From: Prorocentrum cordatum
Taxonomy: Eukaryota > Sar > Dinophyceae > Prorocentrales > Prorocentraceae
Direction: 5' to 3'
DNA: 64,000 bases
Assembly: GCA_963575745.1 (NCBI GenBank)
Contig: CAUYUJ010001414.1
Coordinates: forward strand, 70,477-134,476
Of this stretch, positions 23,601-33,275 are shown piece after piece. Both the position numbers and the translations under genes were made by a program. Below the pieces are notes generated by a model that worked only from the letters and a program-made list of their open reading frames with translations, searched no databases and had not been told where the DNA came from. Each line of letters starts with the position of its first letter. The stretch's first letter is position 1.

Positions 23601-23816
23601 TGTAGCGGTGTGACCGGCACAACACCGGAATCTGGCAGAGCACCGCAACAGGATTTTTGTTGCAACTACCACAGCGAGGGTCCTTGTGCAAGGCAGCCGC
23701 AACGGGAATTCTTTTATGAGGCAGGCACAACGGACATTTCCTTGTCGGGCCGCCACGAACGGGAATCCCCCTGTAAGGCCGCCACGGAGGGAATCCAGAT
23801 GCAAAGGCCGCCACAA
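20619..23816 (-). CDS. Non-LTR (LINE) retrotransposon ORF2: endonuclease and reverse transcriptase
   Basis: One uninterrupted minus frame of 1065 codons. The first 65 or so come from flanking CCGCCACAA repeat, so the true element begins near 23.6 kb without the N-terminal endonuclease motifs and is 5' truncated. Endonuclease motifs present: TITGDFNAQVG (residues 149-159), SQIDYILI (230-237), GSDHQAV (257-263). Reverse transcriptase: QWKSTTITVIYKSGDPKLP (531-549), motif A AAIDFKKAFD (618-627), motif B RGVKQGDPLSSFLFN (675-689), motif C FAHD (725-728) where FADD is expected. The C-terminal region has the common LINE HGGHRKTWKDDC segment. Frame is intact, so the insertion is young, but the D-to-H change in motif C should destroy polymerase activity. 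It lies antisense in a protease intron. Confidence 0.9.
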   Translation of the reverse strand: MWRPLHLDSLRGGLTGGFPFVAARQGNVRCACLIKEFPLRLPCTRTLAVVVATKILLRCSARFRCCAGHTATSRGVAFLIHQRHVRSIKRFRRINERIAYIDLDIGKCKMRMTTAYFPHSGYADVHVQSMYDCLTAIHDDAAHQKRVATITGDFNAQVGQRPNSADDDVNRSASRRPTVGAHGLGDCSTRGTWLRAWANTQRMLIMNTMFYKHHHNVFTYTSSGEHPTQSQIDYILIDRCRRNQKLDAFATSTPDLGSDHQAVCMKMVLNPTKPNKKSKRRRRTPYQSSLPPAADPLYQQWLQRRLDDHDRTASTNDTHTYINNALVQAHEEYREHARATAQCPAHGEDLTADHKLQELIVQRRNTPLNVTTKRATLSKQILRQLRTIKRARDNAKLNDVVCQFKGLKRIAGVKSSKRKDMIASMTTPTGDEETDRTNIADVFAAFYEQLYQKQESDNKDNSTATKATYSNIPPFTKEKIRKAIKQLKNVKCSDTAGLTAELLKAGGTTIEEYLLQLYNDIITPNHLPPDQWKSTTITVIYKSGDPKLPQHYRPIAIIPLLCKLMSRLICNRLEAAFDAQQSPDQAGFRRGYSTEDHFFITAVLYEQSYHWQLPLWAAAIDFKKAFDCVSHGKLCEALRQQHIPAAYIDFLQQMYSDQTATVRTDTNCRHFDIQRGVKQGDPLSSFLFNSFLEHIFRQLKTKWHQKRFGIRLGYAQESSITNLRFAHDVLLYAPNLRQLTCLLRELKNQAALCGLSLHPDKTKILTNVSRRMGRTNTHIKLDDARIDILHNDQSRKYLGRKLSFDNFHEYELANKITAGWAKFNQLRNELTNKRFSLHSRLRLLNGTISPCVMCGCCSWTLTKDMLLTLQRTQRKMIRLVVGVPRRRLRQGNNNAAPDTNSTTDDTGDQHELGPRSRDDDPEPWVDFIRRSTRTSISIAERMHVQKWTHIYFKTKWNYAARVASHSHDRWTRRRITWDPNAHDARREERRHGGHRKTWKDDCDRLSFLKTATEFKYDNQWVDMASDANLWKSLEDGFLDYMEDFLLLPQRISNIHLSDFCSQHVF

Positions 23817-23830
23817 CGGGAGATTTCTTT
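23610..23830. repeat. CCGCCACAA interspersed repeat, right of LINE
   Basis: Further copies of the unit seen at 19.7-20.4 kb (aaggccgccacggagggaat, ggccgccacaacgggagat). The LINE therefore sits within a pre-existing block of this repeat, or the repeat spread with it. Confidence 0.7.
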
Positions 23831-24479
23831 TTTTCTGATAGAAGATTCACCCCGGCCCGCGTGCTTTCTTGAGGGTTTCCTGCACAAGGGTGGTGCACGC
23901 GTGCGTGCCCACCGCAGTGCGTGCGCGCGCGCCCGTGCACGTGTGTAAACAAGCTGTTAAGACTGCTCGTGTGCGCTGAAATGTTTGCAGGCGCCGCCGT
24001 TCGCCTGTGCTGATCACAGTGTCTGGATATGTGCCGCGTGGGGTTTGTATGAAGCTGCGCTGCCCGTTGTCAAACTCTGATCTCTACGTGTTTTCGCTCC
24101 ATATCTGTGGGTACTCCGTTTACGACCGCAGATGATATCGTCAGCGATGTTTTGCACCGCACCGTGTGCACCGTTAGCCGGTGTGTACTGAGTGACGTAT
24201 CGTTTTTCTATCAATTGCATTGCGCGGTGTTCGATGTGTTCGCAATGAGGCAAGGGAACATGAGGGCGCCGACGGGGAAGTTGATAATGCTAGAGACGCC
24301 TAAAGAGGACGAGTAGCACAAGAGGGACTGGTAATGATTGGGATGGATGTGAGGATTGGGCATGGTGTTTTTCCAGGCTGCAGGATCAACAGGAGGTGTA
24401 TGAGACAGAGCGCCACTCCCCCGTCCTCGTCCCTCTTTGGATGGGAAGGGGGAAGAGCTGATCAACAACTGTGCATTGC

Positions 24480-25290
24480 TACAGGCTTCGATATTGCAGC
24501 CAGGCACTGCGGCGCACAGAATTTGGGTGCCCCACGTCGTTTGTGTGCGCCGCAGTGCTTCTGTTCACTCCATGGTCTACGTGTGCACCGGGGTGCCTGC
24601 TTGCACGGAAGTGCCCGTACGCACGCATGCAGAGTGCCCCGCGCGCTGCGCAATGCCAGCGTGCACCGCAACGTGTCAGTGCGCATGTGCATCACAATGC
24701 TTTTGCTCTTGCAGCACCGCTTGTGGCATTCTACGGTGAACAATGGGGGCTGGCCGTGCGACGCAATGTTTGTGCGCACCGCCAGCATGGTGCGCAGCGC
24801 ACTGCATGCGGGCGCACCACAGTGCACCTGTGCAGCCGAATTCCTGCGCGCACTGCGATGCCGAGAGTGAGCGCGCGCGCTGCGACAGGTTGCGCGTGCC
24901 ACCATGCATGCATTCGCCGTAATGCTTGTGTGCTCCACCGTATCTGCGCGTAGAGTGCGGAACGGCGTGCACGTTGCATCGGTCGTTGCTGCTACTTTGT
25001 CAGCGGGGTTCCCATGCGCCAGATTCACAAGTACCCGGACAGGTTTGCCAACGTCACTCGCATGCGGACATTCAGCGTGACGCACTGCGCCACAAGCAGT
25101 GCTTTGCGAACGCGTAGTGCGGCATCAAGAAGCATTCCGGTGCGCGCGCGCATTGGTGGCATTGCAGTGCACACGCGCGGTACGGTGCACACGGGCGCTA
25201 TGTTGCACATGCCGGCAGGGCGGTGCCGACAAGGATTTGGGTGCACACTAGCATTGCGGTGCTCGCGCAGGTTCTGCTGGACTCTAGGGG
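24480..25290. repeat. GCGCACCGCAATGC-type degenerate minisatellite
   Basis: About 800 bp rich in tgcgcac, cgcaatg and gcagtgc motifs at 10-14-bp spacing, on both strands. Long cysteine/alanine-rich frames on both strands reflect the repeat. Confidence 0.6.
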
Positions 25291-25735
25291 TGGTGGTGGG
25301 TGTGGGGAGGGTACTGGGCGATGAATTTGGCGGTGGTAGGGGCTGCAGTTCACACTGTAGCAGCGGCTGTTGCAGGAGGTGAAACAGCAGGGCGCGCATT
25401 TAGGTTTAGTGGAGGGAGGTGTCGTATGGGCTGTAGTAGTGAGTGTAGTAAGCAGTGTAGTTGGGGCTACTGTACGAGCCGCAGTAGACGCTGTAGTCGG
25501 CAACGTCGGAAGTTGCATCATGATTTGCCAGTGCACTCGATTGCACATCATCGCTTTCATTCGTATCATCGCGTCCAAGCTAGCCGGCTGTATACTGGCA
25601 GCTATCTATCGCACAGCACACAACACACGCGCCTCCCTCATCCAGCCTCCCGCCCCCCTGGAGCCGAGTGGGCGTCGTGACGGCGTGCCCTGGAGGCCGC
25701 TGGCCTGAGAAAGCCCGGAGGCACCTGGGCGACGG
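25290..25735. other. GTAG/GTTG-rich stretch, no gene
   Basis: 25370-25520 is rich in gtagtgagtgtagtaagcag-like triplets; no domain or exon seen. Confidence 0.45.
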
Positions 25736-25885
25736 AAGGAAACGAACAAATTGCCAGCGTAGCGTCGCGCGCAAGCGCCATCGCTGCCAGTGTAGCGTGC
25801 CGCGCTTGCGGCCAGCGCAGGCCGCGGCGTGAGGTCGCTATGCCATCGTGCGTGAGGTCCCTCTCTTGTCGTCGCCCACCTGGGG
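25735..25885. mobile_element. Family G repeat, copy 2
   Basis: Colinear with copy 1 but with gcgtag/gcgtgag in place of gcgtaag: gcttgcggccagcgcaggcc, gcggcgtgaggtcgctatgc, catcgtgcgtgaggtccctc. Confidence 0.65.
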
Positions 25886-26003
25886 CCGGGCCACGCCCCG
25901 CAGCACCCCGAAGGACACCGTGTGCTTGGGGCACTTGTGCATCCGCGCCGAGCTGCTGTCTGCGCGCGAGGATCGAAGGGGGGCAACACCGATAGCACAA
26001 GCA

Positions 26004-26350
26004 TGACATCCCGCGGGGCCGCGCAGATCTCTTGGATCGGTCACGGGTAGCGAACATATCCGCATCCGCGCCCTCGCGGAGTTGACTCCGGGGCGCGATC
26101 CCGCTGATACGCGGACGCTCGGATACGCTCCGCACGGGGCATCCGCGAACAAAACGCCGCGTATCCGAGCGGGCGCGACCCATGGGCCTAGCCCGCGAGG
26201 CATGTGGATATTCTTGTTCGCCCACGGGTCGGCGTTGTACCCCATCTCTCTGCCCCGCCCCCGCGCGGAACAGGGCGGGCCAGCGTCGCCGCAAGAGGGC
26301 TTCAAGCGCCGATCCGCGAAATCCGTGCAGACCGCCGAAAGTTGATGTCC
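26004..26350. mobile_element. Family B foldback, copy 4, with a nested foldback
   Basis: Outer arms gcgcagatctcttggatcgg (26022) and ccgatccgcgaaatccgtgc (26310) are complementary in the family B way. Inside, acgggtagcgaacatatccg pairs with a segment ending cttgttcgcccacgggt, and gctgatacgcggacgctcgg pairs with ccgcgtatccgagcgggcg, so a second foldback sits within the first. The element ends about 25 bp before a protease exon. Confidence 0.7.
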
Positions 26351-26375
26351 GAGGCGAGGAAATATATACCCATAG

Positions 26376-26474
26376 GCCGTGTCTTGTCCCTCCGAAGAGG
26401 AGTCCGCCTTCCCGTTCCTCGACCTCCCTTTCGACGGCATCCTCGGGCTGGGCCCGCCCCCCGCGGAAGTCGCG
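26376..26474 (+). CDS. Aspartic protease exon with FDGILGLG motif
   Basis: 33 codons, phase 0 at both ends: acceptor aatatatacccatag, donor canonical GTGAGC. It reads AVSCPSEEESAFPFLDLPFD then GILGLGPPPAEVA. F-D-G-I-L-G-L-G is the conserved A1 protease motif that follows the flap and substrate-binding region of the N lobe. It comes after the exon at 19.1 kb and before the one at 27.1 kb in the usual order of a cathepsin D/pepsin chain. Its tiny size and the 7-kb intron in front of it, which holds the LINE, are typical of a repeat-swollen gene. Confidence 0.85.
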
Positions 26475-26699
26475 GTGAGCGGCTCTGGGGGGGGGGCGAA
26501 ATGTGACCGACGTTGCCAGTGCCTCGGCTTGGACACATCCTGGGATGTGTCCTGGCCAGGATTTCGAGGAGAGTCCAGCCGTCGAGACTGGTAAGACTCG
26601 GGCTGCGCACAGGCATCCAGGGCGATCTCCACAACCGAGGGCGCCGCCAGAGGCGGCTTTGATGCGAGCTGGCACTGTTCGGGGGGCATGCTAAGGTCA

Positions 26700-26942
26700 G
26701 CAAGGAGGAGGAGGAGGAGGAGGAGGAGGAGGAGGAGGAGGAGGGGGAGCAGGAGGAGGAGGGGGGAGGAGGAGAGGGGACGAGGAGGAGGAGGGAGAGG
26801 GATGAGGAGGATGAGGAGGAGGAGGGAGGAGGAGGAGGAGGAGGAGGAGGAGGAGGAGGAGGAGGAGGGAGGAGAGGGAGGAGGAGGAGGAGGAGGAGGA
26901 GGAGGAGGAGGAGGAGGAGGAGGAGGAGGAGGAGGAGGAGGG
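26700..26942. repeat. GGA triplet tract
   Basis: (GGA)n on the plus strand with a few GAT and GGG interruptions; inside a protease intron. Confidence 0.95.
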
Positions 26943-27082
26943 GGCGGGCCGTTGCCCCGGGACCGGTTCTTCGTCCCCGGTCGTTCCTCGACGGTCCCGA
27001 GGGCAGGCAAGGGCCCCGAGAGGCGGTGGACGTGTGGGTCGCTGCCTTACCCTCCGCCGAGGCTCGGTGCCGTCCCGCGAGC

Positions 27083-27249
27083 TGCAGCGCCAGGCGGGCC
27101 TCGGGGCCTTCGCGGTGCGCCTGGGCGCCGCGCCCGAGGCGGGCGACGGTGGCCACAGCGGTGGCGAGCTCGTGCTCGCGCGGGACGCGTCGTTGCTGGA
27201 GAGGCGCTCCGCCGCCGCGGGGCCGCTGCGGTGGGCGCCCGCACTGGAG
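27083..27249 (+). CDS. Aspartic protease exon, linker and start of C lobe
   Basis: The frame from 27083 (after gccgtcccgcgag) reads LQRQAGLGAFAVRLGAAPEA, then a variable loop with GGHSGGELVLA, and ends GPLRWAPALE. In A1 proteases the same order is found: a helix, F-S-x-Y-L strand, then G-G-E-L-x-x-G and W-x-P-V before the C-lobe. Phase 0 start matches the end of the previous exon. The 3' end is not fixed: no GT donor fits, and GA or GC forms near 27248-27250 are possible. Confidence 0.75.
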
Positions 27250-27314
27250 CTTCGGGGGAGGAACAGAGCCGGGGTGCAGAACCGGCCTTGCGGCAGGGGT
27301 CGAGACCTCCTAGG

Positions 27315-27352
27315 AGTCCGTAAGCAGTGAGAAAAGAGAGAGAGAGAGAGAC
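27315..27352. repeat. (GA)n microsatellite
   Basis: Short gagagagagagaga run downstream of the exon. Confidence 0.85.
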
Positions 27353-27779
27353 AACGCATATCGATCTGCACGGTTCTTCGTCAGCGCAGGCCACACGTGC
27401 CCCAGAACAGAGGTACCCGGGAGAGGGGGCCTCGGGGCCCACCTCGGGACACCCAGAAACTGCGTCTTGGCGCCCACCGCGGCTGGAACCGAGGCCGCTG
27501 CGACACCTCACGGTGGGTACGTCGTCCTGGGCGTACGTTGGGGCCTTCCCAAGCTCGGCCTCTCGGAGCCTCCCAGGAGGCCCTCGCCGCCACGGGCGGA
27601 TCCGCCTCGGAGTCCTCGTCTGGACGCACCCCAGGGAGAGGCCCAGGCACCCAGAGATCCGATGTCGTGACTTTTCCAACGCGGGGTCCCCGGAAGTCTC
27701 GGCCCATTCCCTGGGACCGGCTTTCCATCCTGAGTCGTTTTTTGGCGATCTCCGGGCCAGGCGAGGGCCCCTAGAGTTG

Positions 27780-28165
27780 TGGAGGACGATCCATGGAGAG
27801 GAAACATGTTGCCAAATAATTCCCAGATGTCTAAAACATGTCTTAAACATGTTTTGACCATGTAAAAAACATGATCGAAACATGTTTAGAACATGTCTCC
27901 GACATCTTGAACCCATTTTCAGTTAGATGATGGGACTGTGAGGGTGTCCATGGTCGTGGTATCCGCAAGCCTAGAGGCCGAAACTTTAGAAACTTACGAT
28001 TGGTTGTTACAGTGCCATTTTTATATATGTTCCGCGTGCGGATCATGTATTAACAATGCAGGCGTTTAGTATTAAAACCATCGATGAGTTCATGCATACA
28101 TTGATTCAGTAATTAATCATGTATCAAACATCATATAGCTTTAAGCATCCTATGTATTAAACCTG
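27780..28165. other. AT-rich intron segment with ACATGTTT palindromes
   Basis: 27800-27915 has nine or so spaced copies of aacatgttt or acatgt, a self-complementary motif. 27990-28160 is AT-rich without features. No coding potential seen. Confidence 0.5.
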
Positions 28166-28227
28166 CCCCGTACGTTGGATCTCTGGGGAGCGGCGGGGTC
28201 GGTCGGCGTGCCGCTCGGCTCGCCCAG

Positions 28228-28272
28228 GGCGCCGCCGCGCGGGGCGCGGGCAGCTGGTGGGTCGTGCCCGTG
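28228..28272 (+). CDS. Aspartic protease micro-exon (WWVVPV)
   Basis: A possible exon of only 45 nt, phase 0: after ccgctcggctcgcccag it reads GAAARGAGSWWVVPV, and the next base pair starts GTCTGC. Placed between the WAPALE end of the previous exon and the VSLTLEG start of the next, it gives the W-x-P-x(n)-W-x-V order typical of A1 proteases. An alternative acceptor (gcgggcag) would make it 19 nt. The short length leaves room for error. Confidence 0.45.
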
Positions 28273-28327
28273 GTCTGCGAGGGGGGCAACGTCGGGCAAG
28301 CTCGCGTCGCAAGAGCGAGCACACGAC

Positions 28328-28640
28328 GCTCCTCCTCCCTCTCCTCCTCCTCGTCCTCCTCCTCCTCGTCCTCCTCCTCCTCGTCCTCCTCCTCCTCCTC
28401 GTCCTCCTCCTCCTCCTCCTCCTCCTCCTCGTCCTCCTCCTCCTCCTCCTCCTCCTCCTCCTCCTCCTCTATCCTCCTTTCTCTACGTTATCCTCCTCCT
28501 CTTCTGCCGTAATCCTCCTCCTCCTCCTCTCTCCCTCCTCCTCTCTATCCTCCTCCTCCCTCTCCTCCTTCTCCTCCTCCTCCTCGTCCTCCTCATCCCC
28601 CTCCTCCTTCTCCTCCTCATCCTGCTCCTCCTCCTCGTAC
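28328..28640. repeat. CTC/GTC triplet tract
   Basis: (CTC)n with regular CGT interruptions, in the protease intron. Confidence 0.9.
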
Positions 28641-28649
28641 AAGTGGTCT

Positions 28650-29020
28650 CCGAGGGAGACAAACTCGGACACGCTCGCGTCGCAAATTCGAGGGGGAAAA
28701 CAACGCGACGGGAGGTATGTCTTTTTTTGCGCGGCGAGCCCAGGGGGGAAGCGAGACGGGGCGGGCCTCCCCAGAAGGCTCGGAAGGCTCCTGGCCTTCC
28801 GAAGCGTTTCCCACGCCTTCCCCGAAGACACAGGAGGCTTCTCAGGAGGCGCGGGGGCCTCCGAGAAGCCCCGCCGCCTTCCGAGAAGGCCTTCCCCTTC
28901 GTTCGCCTCCAAAAAACAGCGAAACCACGTCGGGAGGTTATTTCGGGCCCTCTCTGCGGCCTCGCTGGGGCCCTTGCTGCGCCTCGGGACCGTCACAAAA
29001 AGACTCGGGATGAACCAGGG
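28650..29020. repeat. Dispersed repeat segment between CTC tracts
   Basis: Contains several gcttcccga/aggcttctc-type inverted pieces, then gcgaaaccacgtcgggaggt and gaccgtcacaaaaagactcg, related to the segment at 19320-19560. Confidence 0.5.
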
Positions 29021-29034
29021 GAAGGGGCCCTTGT

Positions 29035-29650
29035 TCCTCCTCCTCCTCCTCCTCCTCCTCCTCCTCCTTCTCCTCCCCCTCCTGCTCCTCCTCCTCCTCC
29101 GCCTCCTCATGCTCCTCCTCCTCCTCTCTCCTCTCCTCCTCCTCCTCCTCCTCCTCCTCCTTCTCCTCCCCCTCTTCCTCCTGTTCCCCCTCCTCCCCCT
29201 CTTCCCCTGCATCCTCCTCCTCCTCCTCCTCGTCCTCTCCTCCTTTTCGCCACCCTCCTCCTCCTCCTCATGCTCCTCCACCTCCTCCTTCTCCTCCTTT
29301 TTCTCCTCGTCCTCTCCTCCCCTCCTCCTCCTCCTCCTCCTCCTCCTCCTCCTCCTCCTCCTCCTCCTCCTCCTCCTCCTCTTCCTCCCCCTCTTCCTCC
29401 TGTTCCCCCTCCTCCCCCTCTTCCCCTGCATCCTCCTCCTCCTCCTCGTCCTCCTCCTCCTTTTCGCCACCCTTCTCTCCTCCTGCTCCTCTCCTCCTCC
29501 TCCTCCTCCTCCTCCTTCTGCTCCTCCTCTTCCTCCTCTCCTCCTCCTCCTCCTCCTCCTCCTCCTCCTTCTCCCTCCTTCTCCTCCTCCTTCTCCTCCT
29601 CCTCCTACTCCTCCCATTCTCCTCCCTTTCCTCCTCCCTCCTCCCCCCGT
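29035..29650. repeat. Long CTC tract with duplicated segment
   Basis: About 600 bp of (CTC)n. The piece cttcctcctgttccccctcc then ccctcttcccctgcatcctc occurs twice (about 29173 and 29393), so part of the tract is a 220-bp duplication. Confidence 0.9.
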
Positions 29651-29654
29651 GGGT

Positions 29655-30073
29655 GGGGGCCTGGCACCTGTTCTCATGGTGTCAGTGCCACACACTCTAC
29701 CTGGCACACTGTCAGGAGCTTTATCCGCCAGCTGGGTGAAGTGCAGCTGGCCGTGTTCCTTTGGAACCGGGAGGCTTGGCGTCCTCGCCCTGCTGCTGGT
29801 GTCGTCAGCAGCGCCCGTAGCACTGGAGTTGGGTTCCACGCGCGGGGGGTCGCGCATTCGGTAGCGAGGCGGGGCCATGTGGCCCGTAAATCCCATGGGG
29901 CCTTGCGTCCACTCCAGCAGAAGCAGGGCAGCTTCGGGGTCTGCGCCCGCGGCTGCCCTGGTGGCATCGGTCAGCCTCTCTGCACGCCGACGGCCCAGAA
30001 CCCGCGCGTCTCCGATCGCTGCGTGTGCGGCCCTATCCACGGCCATAGGGACGACAGCAAACCTCTCTCGCAT
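29655..30073 (-). CDS. Unidentified coding-like segment, antisense in protease intron
   Basis: From an ATG at 30073 the minus strand is open with a varied, non-repetitive composition: MRERFAVVPMAVDRAAHAAI, then later LLLLEWTQGPMGFTGHMAPP. It then runs into GGA-coded arginine/glycine repeat. The composition is unlike the surrounding shadow frames. It may be a remnant of a retroelement or of a host exon; no family is recognised. Confidence 0.35.
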
Positions 30074-30079
30074 GTTTTG

Positions 30080-31097
30080 CTGTTTCGCTGGGGCCTCGCC
30101 CCCTGCTCCAGTCCATGGCGTACCTTATCTTGTGCAAGTTCTTCGGCACCGCCTGTGCTCTGAGCCCTCTGGCCGCCTGAGGCCCTGCCCGCCCGCGCCC
30201 TGTCTCCCCAAATTAGGGCTACTCGCGTCCCGTTTAGCTCTTGACCGGAAGGGGCCCGCTCCCGACCCGCAGACCAAACAAGTTTTGCTGTTTCGCCGAT
30301 CGGCGCGGGCGCCTGGCCCCTCCCCCTCTCTGGCCCACAGGCCACGTCTCAATTGCTACTGGCGGCTGCTTATGGCGGCTGGTAAGGACCCTTCCCAGTC
30401 TGCCTGCGCGCTTGGTAGGAGAAGGTCGACAGGGGCATGCCCAGACCCCCCTCCCCCACCCTTTCGGCCACATGTCGAAGCCCAGAATCTACGTGCGCTT
30501 ACCATCGCTGTGTCTCGGGGGTGTTCACGGCAGCTTCGTCCTAGAATGGTTTGTTTTTGCGCGGGTCGCGCCTACCCTACCCGCGAGGATGCGTTTCATT
30601 GAGCGGACACTGAGCTTTCCGTTGAGTCACGCCCCTGCCGCTTTCCCCCCTTTTCCCCTCCCTTCGCCCCGCGCTCCTCCCCCTCGCCACCTGTCGCAGT
30701 CATGCCGGACGGGCTGAGTTCATTTTGCCTGGATTCCTGGCCCCCCGCCTGCGTTGGATCACCATTTCTGGCCGTACGTGCTCGGGCGCTCTGGAAAGAT
30801 AGTTCGGCAATCCAAATATGAGGCCCTGAGGGATGGCCAGCCACGCGCGCAGGGGGCGGGGGGGGGCTGCTTAGAGGCACCCCTACTTCTTAGAAAGCGC
30901 GGGCCTGATCTGTAGAAACAAGGCCAGCGCCTTCTAAGAAGCGGGGTGTTTCTAAAAAACCCTCCTCCCTCCCCCCACCCCCTTTGTGCGCGCCGCCAGC
31001 ATGGGGCCCATAGGACAGGAGGCGGACCTCGAGGTGAACCCTCGCTGTGTGAGGTGTCCGTTTCCGGGCCCCCATCCCATCACCTGGGGCCCCATCT
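30080..31097. other. Dispersed-repeat remnants, no gene
   Basis: 30226-30285 (cttgaccggaaggggcccgc, then accaaacaagttttgctgtt) resembles 6049-6110 and 32331-32395. 30860-30960 has a short inverted repeat (cttagaaagcgcgggcctg and its relatives). Nothing else recognised. Confidence 0.4.
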
Positions 31098-31291
31098 TCG
31101 GGGGCGGCAAAAAGGGGGGTGATGACCAGGGGTGTGTGGATATCATGACGTGGGCCATGGTATTTCCCCAGATTTCATGGCGCTTCTTTTTGTTTCATTA
31201 TGTCCCTGGCCCCCCCGCTGGGCCGCGCACGTGCCGCCGGTCATGATTTGCACCCCCCCCTCTTGGACACCCCCCTCTTGGCCGCTCCCGA
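31098..31291. mobile_element. Family A element, copy 5
   Basis: Full-length copy ending 46 bp before the next protease exon, with the usual ends tcgggggcggcaaaaagggg and cctcttggccgctcccga. Confidence 0.8.
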
Positions 31292-31337
31292 CATCGTTGA
31301 ACCGCTGGGGTGCCCGTGCCGCTTTCTGCCTCTCCAG

Positions 31338-31598
31338 GTCTCCCTGACCCTGGAGGGCCCCGGGGGCTCCCTGCGCCTCTGCGGCGCGGAGAGGGGGCCG
31401 TGCCGCGCGGCGGTGGACACGGGCGCGTGCTCGACGATGGGCCCCACGGCCGACGTCGACCGCATACACCGGGTGCTCGGCGGCGAGCGCTGGGAGTGCT
31501 CGAGGGTGTCGACCCTCCCGGCTCTCCGCGTGGAGGTGCGGGGCCTGGAGGGGAGCATCCTGCTCGGCATCTCCGGCGAGGAGTACACCCAGTACGAC
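31338..31598 (+). CDS. Aspartic protease exon with second catalytic Asp
   Basis: After cgctttctgcctctccag the frame reads VSLTLEGPGGSLRLCGAERG, then RAAVDTGACSTMGPT. This is the C-lobe active-site motif (A-x-V-D-T-G-x-S-x-x-x-G-P-T). The tail CSRVSTLPALRVEVRG ... SGEEYTQYD follows the cathepsin D order, where a C-x-x-V-S-T-L-P segment is followed by a P/S-E-D-Y-T strand. Both catalytic aspartates are thus intact, so the enzyme may be active. The donor is unresolved; a family B foldback begins about 30 bp past the exon. Confidence 0.9.
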
Positions 31599-31628
31599 AG
31601 CCACATCCGAAGAAGGAAACGCGACATC

Positions 31629-31790
31629 GACATGAGCTTTCGGAGCTCCGCGCGGATGTGTTTAGATCGGCGCTGGGCCCCCCCTGGCAGCGCCTCTGGC
31701 GGCGCCCCCAGCACGCTCCGCGCGCCATGAGGGGGGGGTCCAGCGCAGATCCTAGAAATCCGCGCAAAGCTCCGACAGTTAGTGTTCATG
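31629..31790. mobile_element. Family B foldback, copy 5
   Basis: catgagctttcggagctccg at the left against gctccgacagttagtgttca at the right; inner gcggatgtgtttagatcgg against gcagatcctagaaatccgcg. It abuts the DTG2 exon. Confidence 0.8.
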
Positions 31791-31859
31791 TAGTTTTGGC
31801 GTCTTCTACGCATCGGCTGCTCCAGCACGTTCAGCCCGCACGGACTGGACGCAGGTCGA

Positions 31860-32055
31860 CGGCATCGACGACGAATCTTGCAACGAGGGCGACGTCGAAA
31901 ACGATCACGACCAAAACTGACAACGACGACGACGACGAACGGCAGCGGCGGAAAACGACGACCGAGCCGCCTACGCAGACGACGACGAAAGAGACGATCG
32001 CGGCGTTGATGACGACGACGCAGGCGACTTCGACGACCTCTGGGTTATCGGCCAG
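31860..32055. repeat. GAC/GAA triplet-rich segment
   Basis: cgacgacgaat, acgacgacgacgacgaac and related triplets; no gene. Confidence 0.6.
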
Positions 32056-32059
32056 CCGC

Positions 32060-33176
32060 TACTGCGAAGGTGCAGTGGAGGCCAAACCCGAGGCGGCCAC
32101 AGGGAAGAGGGGCAGGAGGGAAGACGAAGAAGGGATGGGGGGGGGGCCAGGGGAGGGCAGGACGAGGAGGGGGAACTGCAGAGGTCAGGGGGAGGGATGG
32201 CGCAGAGAAGTGGGAGATGAGGACAGAGGTCCCCGCCCCCAGACATCCCCGTGCTTCTTGTGTCTTTCTCCACTGCTTCTGGCCGCGTGAGGACCCGCCC
32301 GCTCCCGCCCCTAGTCTGTCAATTATAGCTGTGCGCGTCCCGCGGAGCTTTTTGCGGAAGAGGCTCGCTCTCGCCCTGCAGATCAAAAAAAAGTCTTCCT
32401 CCACGGGGTTTCCGGAATGCCCGACCCTCTCCCCGGGGCCGGCGTTTCGTCCCGAGTCCTTCTGCGATGGTCCCGGTGCCCGGCGAGGGCCCCTCGGGGT
32501 GAGCTTCCCGTGTCCGGGGCCCCTCTTCGGCACAGAACGAGACCCGCTTTGCCTCCTTTCCACGTCCTCCCGTTCGCACCAGCTTTGCCCACGTGCGGCC
32601 TCAGCCCGGTGTGCTGCACGCTGTTCCCGCGTGGGCCGCGAGCAAAGCGTGCGCGAGGGCCATCTGCTCCCGCTGCCGTGCGTTCCCTGAGACCGGACGG
32701 GCGTTGTAGTCTGTTCATACCGGGCAATGTTGCCCTGTTTGGGGCCCAGGGCCAAAACAGATCGAGCCAGCTCGAATCACGTCGTAGAAACATGGGTTAT
32801 AGGGCTCTGGCCGTGATGATTGCGATGCGTTTTGTCTGTTGTGCAGCAGTTGCGAACGGTTGTTGCATCGCAGCAAGAATAAGACCAGAGCCCTAGAACC
32901 CATGACGTCTGATCTCAGGGTGTCACGCATCCCCACCAGACAGACCAGAAACGATGCCCACGAGAGATGACGGGAGAAGAGAGGAAGACACACATCTACT
33001 GAAAATGAGCGGGCGCGAGCGATATGTTGGAGCGAAGGGGGGGGCCTGAATGGCCGTTTCTGGGCCATCACCGGAACACTGGGACAGGGGGGCTTTGGAA
33101 CAGAGAAGAGAGATCTCGCCAGATCACCTAAGCCTAGAGATCAGGAGCAACGTTAGGAGAGGATAACTAGATCAGG
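32060..33176. other. Protease intron, no recognised exon
   Basis: 32331-32520 holds dispersed-repeat pieces (gcggaagaggctcgctctcg, cgtcccgagtccttctgcga). 32790-32905 contains an inverted repeat: catgggttatagggctctgg at 32791 and ccagagccctagaacccatg at 32884, with inner gatgattgcgatgcgtt / cattcgcagc-like parts. The exon that should carry the C-lobe L-G-D-x-F segment was looked for here and not found. Confidence 0.5.
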
Positions 33177-33275
33177 CGGGGATGCATCGACCCCCACTCG
33201 CCAATCCCCCATGATCACCGATCGGGGCCCGATAGCCCATCCCGCCCAGGACCGTCCGGATTCGCTATCAGGGGG
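33177..33275. repeat. Dispersed repeat, second copy
   Basis: ggggatgcatcgacccccac, cccgatagcccatcccgccc and ggattcgctatcaggggg, matching 18207-18310. Confidence 0.65.

Noticed and set aside
28175-30163. A 660-codon plus frame and a 534-codon minus frame
   Set aside because: Triplet-repeat artefacts. Only the short WWVVPV piece (another frame) and the unique minus segment 29655-30073 were kept, with low to moderate confidence.
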